Source: Burkholderia sp. S171
Lineage (GTDB): Bacteria > Pseudomonadota > Gammaproteobacteria > Burkholderiales > Burkholderiaceae
NCBI RefSeq assembly: GCF_009766085.1
Contig: NZ_LMUF01000048.1
Location: forward strand, 210,246-274,245
Direction of reading: 5' to 3'
DNA: 64,000 bases
Shown here: piece by piece, positions 42,740 to 51,735 of the stretch
How positions within the stretch are numbered: the stretch's first letter is position 1
Layout of the letters: every line of letters starts with the position of its first letter
The notes under the pieces: model-generated
The model's database searches: none
Seen by the model: only the letters and a program-made list of their open reading frames with translations
Told to the model about the DNA's origin: nothing
Translations under genes and position numbers: made by a program

Positions 42740-45700
42740 TCACGCATGCAGGACGAACGCTTCTTTCCCCACCTCGCACGCGCGCCGCACCTCCTGTACC
42801 GTTGCCGGCGCATCCAGGAAGAACAGCGGCGTGAGGTTGCGCTCGACGCGCGACGCACGGATCGCCGCCTTGATGGCAAAGAAAACGCTGTTGGCGAGCA
42901 CCATCGGCGGTTCGCCGGCCTCTTTGGACGAGTAGATACCGTGCTCGTCGGTGGTCGGCACACCCGAGACTGAGGGGTCGTTTCGCGGGAACAGGTGCAC
43001 GTTCATCTCCAGCGGAATGGATGCATGCGCGGGGACTTTATAACGCCACGTATTGAGGGTGTTCAGGCGGCCCTTTTCGTCGCCGTCCGGCTCGAACACA
43101 AGCTCTTCGGAAATCAGATAGCCGACGCCTTGCACAAACGCTCCTTCGACCTGGCCGATATCAATGGCCGGATTCATGCTCCATCCCATGTCGTAGGCAA
43201 TATCCGCACTGATGATCTTGACCTCGCCGGTCAGGATATCCACCTCGACGACCGAGCATGCCGCGGAGTAGGTGAAGCCGACGAAACAGTCCACTGTACC
43301 GCCGGGCTGCGCACTTTCGTCAACGTCGATACCCGGTATCCGGGGTTGCTGGTCCAGCGGCTTGAAGGTCTTCCATGGTACGGATTCCTCACCACCGGAT
43401 ACCTGTACCGTGAAACTCGCTACCAGATTCACCCTTGCTACATAGGCGTAGTGAATCAGGTTCTGCCAGATCAATGCGGTTTGCCCGTGTGCGAAGACTT
43501 CTTGCGCCCAGCCGGTTTCTTTGTAATCCCAGTAGTTAATGCCATTGTCCTTGCACCATTGTTCGCCTTTCTCGACTCTCAGCTGCTGCCCAAATTCCCG
43601 GAGACGTTTAGCGAGGTCTGTGCAGACAGCTTTGGCCACTTCGCAGTTGTATTGCGTTCCGGTCGAGGCTCCGGTGCTGGTCGGATTTGGCGTAACACTG
43701 GTCTTCGGGCTTTCAATATGGATCATCTCCATCGGGATGTTGAGCACATAAGCGGCGACTTGCAGGACCTGGGTGATCAGGCCCTGTCCCATCTCCACGC
43801 CGCTCTGATGAATCGTCACCGTTCCGTCCGCTTGATTGACCACCGCGATCCCCGCGGCCTGCTCCAATTGCAGAAGGTTATATCCTGAGCCGTACTTCAC
43901 CGGGATCATCGCGATACCGCGTTTGCGCCATGTGTTGTCGCGGTTGAATTGCTCCACCGCACGCGACTTGTCTTCGAAAGAGCAGGTGGTTTTCAGCCAG
44001 TTCCACACCTGCCTGATATAGCAGCCGTCCAGCACCTGTCCAAACGGAGTCACGTCGCCAGGGTTATAAAAGTTGGCTTCCCTGAGTTGCTCGGACGGTA
44101 TGCCGAGTGCGACAGCGGCATCGTCGATCGCATTCTCGATGATGTTCTTTCCCTGCAGGTCGCCGAATGCACGCATGGCCGTGCTGGGGGCGGTGTTCGT
44201 CCGGCACACGTCGATCTGGCTCTGGTAATTCGGCACTTTATAGACGTTGTCGGCCCGTAGCTGGATGCAGTTTGAAACGATAAACGAACAGTCGTAGTAA
44301 GCACCGCCGTCTCCCCACATCTGGGTCCAGAAGCCCTTGATCTGGAGAGTCGTGCGGTCGACGGCAATCTGGCACTGGCCAAAAAATGCGTGCCGCTTGC
44401 CGATCATCCGGGTATCCACATCTCTTGGCAGTACCACCCGTACCGGACGGTTGAGCCGGTATGCGGCCACAACCGCGGGTCCGGTGACGAATCGCGCCTG
44501 TTCGGTTTTCCCGCCAAAACCGCCGCCAAGCGGTGCGACGCGGATATCCAGCCGATTGTAGGGAACCCCGATCGCCATCGCCGACGTTTGATGCATTTCC
44601 ATCGGGCTCTGCGAGGACGGGTGGACGATAAACCGGCCTTCATCCTGTGGTACGACCAGGCAAGCCTGAGTTTCCATATAAAAATGGATCTGGCCGCCGT
44701 TGCGTTGGCTGTTCGCCAGCCGGATACAGTTGGCAAAGGCCTGATCCGGCACACCGGACAGGTCGGTTAGCTCGATGCTTCGATCAAGCGGTTCACGGCT
44801 CGAATTCATCCAGTCGAACGTGCTGTCCGGTCGCGTGATCTTCCAGATATGCGTCACGTAGTTCGCCGTACTCGGGGCATCCGGGAAAATGCTGTTTCTC
44901 GCGATAGCGTCCTCAATGCTCAGTACCGGTTCGTTCCACTGCGCGGGCCAGCTTCCGTCCCATGTGATCGTTCTATAGCCAATGCAGGAGCGGGTCGCAT
45001 ACTCGGCTATGTCAGTGGCTGCCTGTTCGTCTCGGGCCAGTACCATCGCAATCGTCTGGCCGGGGTAATGAACGCCGCGCTTCGCAAACAGCGGCTGGTC
45101 CAGCGCTTTTCCCTGTAAATTGAGGCCGTGGGGTGGAACACTGTCGCTCGTCAGGACATCGGTGAATTGATTGGGGAACGTTGCGGCGAGATGGGCCTTG
45201 AGCTGTTCGCGCGTGATTTCCGTATCGGCAGAACCCGGCAGGCAAAAATAGAACCCGGCCAATGCACGCAGGCTTTGAACGAAGGCGCCATGCAGGGTCC
45301 TTGGAGGGATCGCCAGCTCGTGCGTATAGTGCATTTCGCCGAGGGCCTGGTAGATAGCCGTATTCTTGATATACGGCAAGCCCACCGGATGGCGGTCGAC
45401 CGGCGGAACGGCGTATGACTGGCGTCCTGAACTGACACCCCAGTTACCCCATGGGATATCGCCTGCCGAGGCTATCGCCGGGCTAACTGGCACGCCCCGG
45501 TGTACCAGCGCGTTGATCAACGCTTTGTAGAACAGGGACAAGGCCAGGGCCACCCGGTAGTCGTCGGAGAAGCCCTCGTCCGGCAGCCTTGCCCGAAACG
45601 ACGCCCATTTCTCAAGCTCTTGCGTGACTTCCCGCTCCAGTATGGTCAGGCTTTCCGTGAGGTCCTCCGTCGTCAGCGGCCGCCCCAGACCACTCAGGAA

Positions 45701-47401
45701 TGTTTCCGTCCGTTCGGCCGGCCATGGCGCATCAGAAATCCCGCCGAATACGAGGCTTGCCGTCTGAATATAGTTATTGGAAGATTCTCCGCCCGCCGTT
45801 GCCCACACCGTATCGCTGGTCATATTGACAATAGCGTGAGCGTTCACCTCTCTCAGTGCGGTCTTCTGAGACAGGACAACCTGATTGGCCCTTGCAAGCG
45901 GAATCCTGTACGACACAATCAGCGTGGCTTCACCGGCCTTCCCGCCGAGGTCCTGAAAGAATGTGACTGCCTCTTTCACGGACATCACGTAAGTGGTGGT
46001 GCTGGACGGCGGGTCGACAGGAGATGGCCGCAGCATGACAAAGGTGATTTCCGCACCGATCGCGGCCAGTACCGTCAGCGTGTCGGAGGGGAAAGGCTCA
46101 CCACCGTATCCCGGATGTGCCTCGTCCCGCGAGAAGAGGTGTTTCATCACCAGCATCGTATTGCCGCCCAAGGTTGCGGCATTGCGGACTATGCGGCCTG
46201 CGGTCCTGCGGGCCATACCGTGCAATGCGGCCAGGGGACTGACCGCGGACTGGTCATATTCCGCCATCACCGTGTCGAGAAGCGCGATCAGGTCGCTGAA
46301 GGTAATGCCTGCGCTGACCGTCAGCCACTCGGCATCCACGCTGTGCGGCCGGTTTAATTCCGGTACGCGGCGCACATCAATAGATGCGCGCGACTCAAGA
46401 CACTCGTCCTTATAGATGCCGAATGAGGTGTGGCCGTTGACAAACTGGTAGGGAATCGCCTGGGCCTGGCACTGAAAAGCATACTCGAACGCTTCGTTCC
46501 ACGAGGTCGCCGTGTACCAGCGCTTGCCCGCGTGATGAGACCCGCGAGACCCGCCAATGGTGACCGGCCGCGGCACGGCCCGGGCCGCCTCCGGAAACGG
46601 AATCGTGACGCTGGCCGCCGGCAATTGCCCGGTCTGGCCGCGCTCCAGCAGGCACTTCATCCGCTCCTTCTCGTCCTCGCGGGTGTAGTCGCATGCGAAG
46701 GTCTTCATGCCGGTCAGGATCGGACGATAGCCCGTGCACCGGCAGATATTTCCATCGAAGATATCTTCAATCTGCTGCTTGGTCGGATGCGGATTATTGA
46801 CGATGAATTCGGACATGTTCATCACGAACCCGACCGTGCAGTAGCCACACTGACTGCCATTGTTTGCCGCCAGCCGCTGCGCGACAGGATTGATGCGGGG
46901 CAGGTTGTCGGCGGCTTGCAGAGCCGCGTCGCCATGGTCGGGCAGGCTGGCCGTGGCCAAAAAATCCGCTAATTTCGTTGTACCGGATGCGAACCTTGTC
47001 ATGCGTGATCGCATCGCGGCTTGCCGGACCGCCGGCGGTGGCGTCCAGTTGAGCGGGGCGAAGCCCGAAGTCGGCGCGTGCATGGGGTAGCGTGCGGGCA
47101 ACGTGCCGGGTGTTCCCGTTCCCTCGACTGTCGTGACGACGAGGCCGCTCAGTGCGCAAACTGGCCGAAGACAGGCGTTGATGGCGCGGTGTTCCTCGCG
47201 GTTGTCCTTCCAACTGGACAGGATCACGGTACACGAGCCGCATCCACCTTGTCCGCACGCCTTCTTGGGTCCGGCGAGACCGATATCGGAGGAACGCAGA
47301 AAGTCGATCAACAGGAAATCCGGACTGGGATTCTCGATGCTGACGGGTTCTCCATTCAGGAAAAAGTCGACACGATTGACGTATTGGGTTTCACCGCTCA
47401 T
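42740..47401 (-). CDS. Single-chain xanthine-dehydrogenase-like molybdoflavoprotein
   Basis: A 1553-residue fusion of all three modules of molybdenum hydroxylases. The plant-type 2Fe-2S domain has C49, C54, C57 and C77 (CGQGGCGSCTVIL). A second 2Fe-2S domain (CGYCTVGF, NICRCTGYRPI) follows a roughly 90-residue insert. A FAD-binding domain then covers about 290-560. The molybdopterin domains show GGGFGGKTEQ, TAMRAFGDLQG and the catalytic Glu in EAGEPPMVLANS. It should hydroxylate a purine, pyrimidine, N-heterocycle or aldehyde. Bacterial homologues are usually split into two or three polypeptides, so the single chain is unusual. It follows the porin on the same strand. Confidence 0.9.
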   Translation of the reverse strand: MSGETQYVNRVDFFLNGEPVSIENPSPDFLLIDFLRSSDIGLAGPKKACGQGGCGSCTVILSSWKDNREEHRAINACLRPVCALSGLVVTTVEGTGTPGTLPARYPMHAPTSGFAPLNWTPPPAVRQAAMRSRMTRFASGTTKLADFLATASLPDHGDAALQAADNLPRINPVAQRLAANNGSQCGYCTVGFVMNMSEFIVNNPHPTKQQIEDIFDGNICRCTGYRPILTGMKTFACDYTREDEKERMKCLLERGQTGQLPAASVTIPFPEAARAVPRPVTIGGSRGSHHAGKRWYTATSWNEAFEYAFQCQAQAIPYQFVNGHTSFGIYKDECLESRASIDVRRVPELNRPHSVDAEWLTVSAGITFSDLIALLDTVMAEYDQSAVSPLAALHGMARRTAGRIVRNAATLGGNTMLVMKHLFSRDEAHPGYGGEPFPSDTLTVLAAIGAEITFVMLRPSPVDPPSSTTTYVMSVKEAVTFFQDLGGKAGEATLIVSYRIPLARANQVVLSQKTALREVNAHAIVNMTSDTVWATAGGESSNNYIQTASLVFGGISDAPWPAERTETFLSGLGRPLTTEDLTESLTILEREVTQELEKWASFRARLPDEGFSDDYRVALALSLFYKALINALVHRGVPVSPAIASAGDIPWGNWGVSSGRQSYAVPPVDRHPVGLPYIKNTAIYQALGEMHYTHELAIPPRTLHGAFVQSLRALAGFYFCLPGSADTEITREQLKAHLAATFPNQFTDVLTSDSVPPHGLNLQGKALDQPLFAKRGVHYPGQTIAMVLARDEQAATDIAEYATRSCIGYRTITWDGSWPAQWNEPVLSIEDAIARNSIFPDAPSTANYVTHIWKITRPDSTFDWMNSSREPLDRSIELTDLSGVPDQAFANCIRLANSQRNGGQIHFYMETQACLVVPQDEGRFIVHPSSQSPMEMHQTSAMAIGVPYNRLDIRVAPLGGGFGGKTEQARFVTGPAVVAAYRLNRPVRVVLPRDVDTRMIGKRHAFFGQCQIAVDRTTLQIKGFWTQMWGDGGAYYDCSFIVSNCIQLRADNVYKVPNYQSQIDVCRTNTAPSTAMRAFGDLQGKNIIENAIDDAAVALGIPSEQLREANFYNPGDVTPFGQVLDGCYIRQVWNWLKTTCSFEDKSRAVEQFNRDNTWRKRGIAMIPVKYGSGYNLLQLEQAAGIAVVNQADGTVTIHQSGVEMGQGLITQVLQVAAYVLNIPMEMIHIESPKTSVTPNPTSTGASTGTQYNCEVAKAVCTDLAKRLREFGQQLRVEKGEQWCKDNGINYWDYKETGWAQEVFAHGQTALIWQNLIHYAYVARVNLVASFTVQVSGGEESVPWKTFKPLDQQPRIPGIDVDESAQPGGTVDCFVGFTYSAACSVVEVDILTGEVKIISADIAYDMGWSMNPAIDIGQVEGAFVQGVGYLISEELVFEPDGDEKGRLNTLNTWRYKVPAHASIPLEMNVHLFPRNDPSVSGVPTTDEHGIYSSKEAGEPPMVLANSVFFAIKAAIRASRVERNLTPLFFLDAPATVQEVRRACEVGKEAFVLHA

Positions 47402-47529
47402 ATGAAGCCTTCCGCAGGTATATTTTTAAGCCCTCTTCATGGAAGTGCCGCTTATTTTCGGCATCTGGCTTTATAAATTCGACCGGAGTAAACCGGCTAG
47501 GTGTTCAGGCTCGCTACACGTCTTTGTGT

Positions 47530-48675
47530 TCAGAAGCTTTGAGTCATGCCAATCCGGACATCGACCTGCTTGTTTGTGGTGGACGGGGAGAATGCATAGC
47601 CAATAGCGGCGCGCGTACCCGCATTCGCAAGCAAATAATCCGCACCGGCGTAAACCGAGGTGCGTTTGGAAAACAAATAATTAATGCCGGTCGAAAACCG
47701 GCTCCATCTTGATTCTTCAAACCGCGTACGTTGATAATCGAAAATGCCAAATAGATCAGGTGCGAAATAGTATTGCGTGCCGCCCTGGTAGACTTGCATG
47801 GTCGAACTGGTTCCGTAACCCTTGACGTTAATATTGTTATAAAGAACATTCAACTGAAGCTTACCGATTACATAAAGAGCGCCGGCGCCGAAAACGCCTT
47901 TACTGTCGACCTGCATGCCGCTTGGAAAAAGGTCGGTGGCGACCCCTGTCGCCGGATTGATGGTGGCGACTCTCTGGCCCAAAAACGTTGTTACGCCCAA
48001 CTGCGCGTAAGGATCGAACCCTTGTCTGCCAGTCGGGTTATTGATTTTTGTATAGACAATTGCCGTGCTGAATGCGCTGCGTTTAAAGGCGCCGCCGACG
48101 CTCCAGGCGCTACCTTGATGAAAATTCCCCGCGACATTACCAAATTCATACATCCCGCCAAATCGGGCGCCACCAAAGTTGGCACTCGAAAACTTGACAG
48201 CATTATTGAGGCGATCTGCCCCGGAGTACCCGTCGAAGTCGCCCTGGTGGCTGCTATATCCCGTCCCTTCGGATGCGAGGTTGAATCCACCCAGATTCAG
48301 ATAATCCCATACGAAATCGTATTGATTACCCAAAGTAAATGCGCCCCATTTGCTGTTCAATCCAACAAAAGCCTGTCGCCCGAACAGTGCGCCGTTTTGA
48401 AAGGCTTTCCCGGTTCCCAATGAAAAACCATTTTCAAGAGTGAAGATTGCGCTCAAGCCGCCACCTAAATCTTCGACTCCCTTGAATCCCCACCGGTTAC
48501 CGTACCAGATGCCGTCTTCAAACCGATAGGCACTGCTTCCGGCATAATTCGATACATAGGTTATTCCGGCGTCGAGCCGGCCGTACAGTGTTACGCTACT
48601 TTGTGCCCGTACGAAGAGTGGAACAAGCAATGCGGCTATGGCGCCAAGCATGTGAACCGCTCTTTTATTATACAT
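47530..48675 (-). CDS. Gram-negative porin, likely co-transcribed with the molybdoflavoprotein
   Basis: A 381-residue porin. Signal peptide MLGAIAALLVPLFVRA preceded by MYNKRAVH, then QSSVTLYGRLDAGITYV. Signatures WGFKGVEDLGGGLSAIFTLE and FGRQAFVGLN, with the C-terminal strand RIGMTQSF. It diverges from the other porins in loop sequences. It lies 128 bp before the xanthine-dehydrogenase-like gene on the same strand and is divergent from an ABC importer. A substrate-specific uptake channel for the pathway is therefore likely. Confidence 0.93.
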   Translation of the reverse strand: MYNKRAVHMLGAIAALLVPLFVRAQSSVTLYGRLDAGITYVSNYAGSSAYRFEDGIWYGNRWGFKGVEDLGGGLSAIFTLENGFSLGTGKAFQNGALFGRQAFVGLNSKWGAFTLGNQYDFVWDYLNLGGFNLASEGTGYSSHQGDFDGYSGADRLNNAVKFSSANFGGARFGGMYEFGNVAGNFHQGSAWSVGGAFKRSAFSTAIVYTKINNPTGRQGFDPYAQLGVTTFLGQRVATINPATGVATDLFPSGMQVDSKGVFGAGALYVIGKLQLNVLYNNINVKGYGTSSTMQVYQGGTQYYFAPDLFGIFDYQRTRFEESRWSRFSTGINYLFSKRTSVYAGADYLLANAGTRAAIGYAFSPSTTNKQVDVRIGMTQSF

Positions 48676-48995
48676 ATCTTCCCAGTTTTAAAAAACTAAT
48701 TGATCTTATGGCAATTCGGGCTGCTTGGCGTCCGGGCCAATGGGTCGATGCCGAGATCTTTTGATAAAAAAATTGGTGTTGCAAGTACAAAATTTATGTG
48801 TATGTGCCCACAAAATCAGAACGCCCCAATAGGAAAAAGGCTCTCAAGGGAGTCGGGAGGGGTGGACTAATTTTAGCAACATACCTGGGCAAAATTTGAT
48901 CTTGTGGTGGGCGAGTTTAGATGTTTTCATTGCAGCGAATAGAGCATGTCGCTGTCCGACGACCTGTTTTTCTTACATTTGGGGATGATGTCCTG
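48676..48995. promoter_or_regulatory. Divergent control region between porin and ABC importer
   Basis: A 320-bp AT-rich spacer that must carry promoters for the porin-molybdoflavoprotein unit and the ABC importer unit. The LysR protein at 55249 is the obvious candidate regulator. No clear operator could be fixed by eye. Confidence 0.5.
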
Positions 48996-50027
48996 ATGCA
49001 TTGCCGATTCAGCTTGCCGAGACGAAAGCTTGTACTGGGGTCCCTTGCGACACTCGGCGTTACGGCGACGGGTTCTCTTGCGACAGTCCAGGCTTTGGGC
49101 GCGGAGGATGGGCTTATCAATCTGCAACTTGGTTATATAGCCGGCGCCGATCAAATTGCCGAGGTAACGGCGCGGGCCATGGGGTATTTCAAAGATGAAG
49201 GACTGACGCTGGCGATCCAGCCGGGCGGCCCGAGTGTTGACGGCCTCGCTGTCGTGGCGTCGGGCCGGTTTGAAGTAGGGGAGATATCCTCCAGCCCATC
49301 AATCATGCTGGCAACGTCTCAAGGCATTCCGATCCAGTCTTTCGCGGTGGGTCTTCAGCGGCACCCGTACGGTTACTTTTCTCTCAAGAAGAACCCCGTG
49401 CGTACACCGCAGGACTTCATCGGAAAACGCGTGGGTGTGGCGCCGACCGGCGTGGTCTTGCTACGCCTGTTGCTGGCCAAGAACAAGATCCCGGAAAGCC
49501 AGGTAACGATCGTTCCTATTGGCGGTGACATGTCGCCATTGCTGACCGGGCGAGTGGATGTCGTGACAGGCTGGCTCTCGAACACGTCTTCGCTGAGGGC
49601 GCTGGGCGACGAGCGAGTTGGCCTGACGTTATGGGACGCAGGCGTGCATCTGTATGCGTGGCCGTACTACGCAACCCAATCCACGCTCCAGACCCGTCCG
49701 GATCTTCTCGTGCGGTTCCTGCGGGCGACGGCGCGCGGCTGGCATGTCTGCAGGACGCAGCCGGATCGTGCCATTGACTATCTGATGAAAGATTATCCGC
49801 AGCTGAACCGTGAGGACGAGCGGGCGGCGCTGGCCATCAAGCTGCAGTGCGCGCTGGACGACGAAACGGTCGCGAACGGCTGGGGCACGATGAGCGCCGA
49901 ACGCTGGCAGCAGCAGATCACGCAATTTGACCAGCTGGGTCAGTTTTCCGGTCACGTACCCGCGGTAAACGAAGTCATGACGACGGCCATCCTCGATAAG
50001 ACCCGGTCAGTCCGGATGGCCGTATGA
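48996..50027 (+). CDS. ABC transporter substrate-binding protein (NitT/TauT, NMT1-like)
   Basis: A 343-residue periplasmic binding protein. The N-terminus has a twin-Arg stretch (SLPRRKLVLGSLATLGVTA) that could be a Tat or Sec signal. The body follows the NMT1/THI5 plan: LGYIAGADQIAEVTARAMGY, then FKDEGLTL, then FIGKRVGVAPTG. It would bind a nitrate/sulfonate/pyrimidine-like solute. The frame is open from 48921; ATG 48996 places the signal correctly. The ATPase gene overlaps by 4 bp. Confidence 0.9.
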   Translation: MHCRFSLPRRKLVLGSLATLGVTATGSLATVQALGAEDGLINLQLGYIAGADQIAEVTARAMGYFKDEGLTLAIQPGGPSVDGLAVVASGRFEVGEISSSPSIMLATSQGIPIQSFAVGLQRHPYGYFSLKKNPVRTPQDFIGKRVGVAPTGVVLLRLLLAKNKIPESQVTIVPIGGDMSPLLTGRVDVVTGWLSNTSSLRALGDERVGLTLWDAGVHLYAWPYYATQSTLQTRPDLLVRFLRATARGWHVCRTQPDRAIDYLMKDYPQLNREDERAALAIKLQCALDDETVANGWGTMSAERWQQQITQFDQLGQFSGHVPAVNEVMTTAILDKTRSVRMAV

Positions 50028-50866
50028 ACGCAGAGACCGACATGACCGCAGCCCAATCTCCGGCGCGCGAATTGCGCGGTGCCGGCGCCGGCGACGCGGT
50101 CACCGGACATGCGATCAGTTGCCGCGACATCGTCGTTCGGTTTTTTTCCGAGCGCCGCAGCGTGACGGCCATTTCCGGGCTGTCGCTGGATGTGCGGGAG
50201 GGGGAATTCCTGACGCTGCTCGGTCCTTCCGGCTGCGGCAAGTCGACCTTCCTTCGGGTGGTAGCCGATCTCCTGCCGCCCAGCAGCGGTTCAATCACGG
50301 TTCTCGGCGGCAAGCCTTCGCGCGCCCGTGCCAACGGCGACGTTGCATTTGTCTTCCAGGATGCGGCCTTGATGCCGTGGCGAACCGTGCTGCAGAACAT
50401 CGAGCTACCGCTTGAGATCGCTGGCAAAAGCCCGCGCAAGCATCGTGTCAGAACCATGGAGCTACTGGATCTCGTTGGGCTGAGGGGATCGGAAAACGCC
50501 TACCCGAATGAATTGTCCGGAGGAATGCGGCAGCGGGTTTCCATCGCGCGTGCATTGATAGGCAATCCCAAGGTCTTGCTGATGGACGAGCCTTTCGGCG
50601 CGCTCGACGAGATTGTGCGAGATCGTCTGAACGAAGAGATCCGCAGGATATGGAAGGAAACAAAGCTGACGATCCTGTTCGTGACCCACAGTATTTATGA
50701 GGCGGCTTATCTCGGTGAACGCGTGCTGGTCCTGAGCGCCAATCCCGGACGCGTGCGTGACATCGTCCCCGTTCCGCTGCCCTATGAACGCACGCTCGAA
50801 GCGCGGGAAACGCCCGAGTTCGTGTCGCTTGCCGCCAGGTTGCGCAGAACGCTGGAGACCTGCTGA
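50024..50866 (+). CDS. ABC transporter ATP-binding protein (NitT/TauT family)
   Basis: A 280-residue ATPase. Walker A LLGPSGCGKSTFLRV, Q-loop FVFQDAALMPW, signature LSGGMRQRVSIARALI, Walker B VLLMDEPFGALDE and H-loop VTHSIYEAAYL are all present. FQDAALMPW and the SSTB-type signature are typical of nitrate/taurine importers. It overlaps the binding-protein gene upstream and the permease gene downstream (one base, at 50866). Confidence 0.95.
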   Translation: MNAETDMTAAQSPARELRGAGAGDAVTGHAISCRDIVVRFFSERRSVTAISGLSLDVREGEFLTLLGPSGCGKSTFLRVVADLLPPSSGSITVLGGKPSRARANGDVAFVFQDAALMPWRTVLQNIELPLEIAGKSPRKHRVRTMELLDLVGLRGSENAYPNELSGGMRQRVSIARALIGNPKVLLMDEPFGALDEIVRDRLNEEIRRIWKETKLTILFVTHSIYEAAYLGERVLVLSANPGRVRDIVPVPLPYERTLEARETPEFVSLAARLRRTLETC

Positions 50867-51699
50867 TGGACGTGTATTCGACTCCCATGAATGCGCCGGC
50901 GGCCTCTCTTGCGATCGACGAAGCGCGCTACCTGGCGGAGCAGCGCCGGCTCGCGCTTCAGCGGCGCATGCTGCCTGTGCTTGGCATCGTGGGCCTGCTG
51001 ATCGCGTGGTGGGCCGTTATCGCCGGCTTCAACATCAAGCCCTTTATTGCGCCGTCTCCCTTGCTGGTGATGCAAACCATCATCAACAAAAGCGACATGC
51101 TGCTGCAGAACCTCGGCGTGACTGCACTGGAAGCACTGTTCGGCTTCATCCTCGGAAACCTCGTGGCGATCCTGGTGGCGTCCGTGTTCGTGCACAGCAA
51201 GATTCTCCAGTGGATATTCCTGCCGATCGCGGTCGCGGTCAATGCTATTCCTGTGGTCGCCAAGGCCCCGATCCTGGTGCTGATCATGGGCAACGGCATG
51301 GCGCCGAAAATCACGATCGCAGCGATGGTGTGCTTCTTCCCGACGCTGATCAACACCGTGCGCGGGCTGGAGGCGGTGAATCCGCAGATCATGGATCTGA
51401 TGCGCATCCTGTCGGCAACGCGTATGCAGATCTATTTCAAACTCCGCTTGTTCAGCGCGCTGCCGTACCTGTTTTCCGCGTTGCGGATAGCCGCCTCGAT
51501 GTGCGTGATCGGCGCCATCGTGGGTGAGTGGATCGGGTCGACCCAGGGTATCGGCGCCCAGATCATCCAGGCTACCTACAACTATGACTCGCCGTTGTTA
51601 TATGCGGCCATCGTCATGAGCGCATTGTTATCGGGTCTCTTCTATGTGGTGATCGCGCTGTTGGAAAAGCGGATCGTGAAGTGGTCCGCGTCGCACTGA
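50866..51699 (+). CDS. ABC transporter permease (NitT/TauT family)
   Basis: A 277-residue permease with six hydrophobic segments. The coupling loop reads ALEAVNPQIMDLMRILSATRM, followed by the EAA-type LRLFSALPYLFSALRIAAS and GAIVGEWIGSTQGIGA. Its start overlaps the ATPase stop by one base. Together with the two upstream genes it forms a complete importer. Confidence 0.93.
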   Translation: MDVYSTPMNAPAASLAIDEARYLAEQRRLALQRRMLPVLGIVGLLIAWWAVIAGFNIKPFIAPSPLLVMQTIINKSDMLLQNLGVTALEALFGFILGNLVAILVASVFVHSKILQWIFLPIAVAVNAIPVVAKAPILVLIMGNGMAPKITIAAMVCFFPTLINTVRGLEAVNPQIMDLMRILSATRMQIYFKLRLFSALPYLFSALRIAASMCVIGAIVGEWIGSTQGIGAQIIQATYNYDSPLLYAAIVMSALLSGLFYVVIALLEKRIVKWSASH

Positions 51700-51735
51700 A
51701 ACGGTTGATTCGTTGATACAGGCAGCAAGGAAAAA

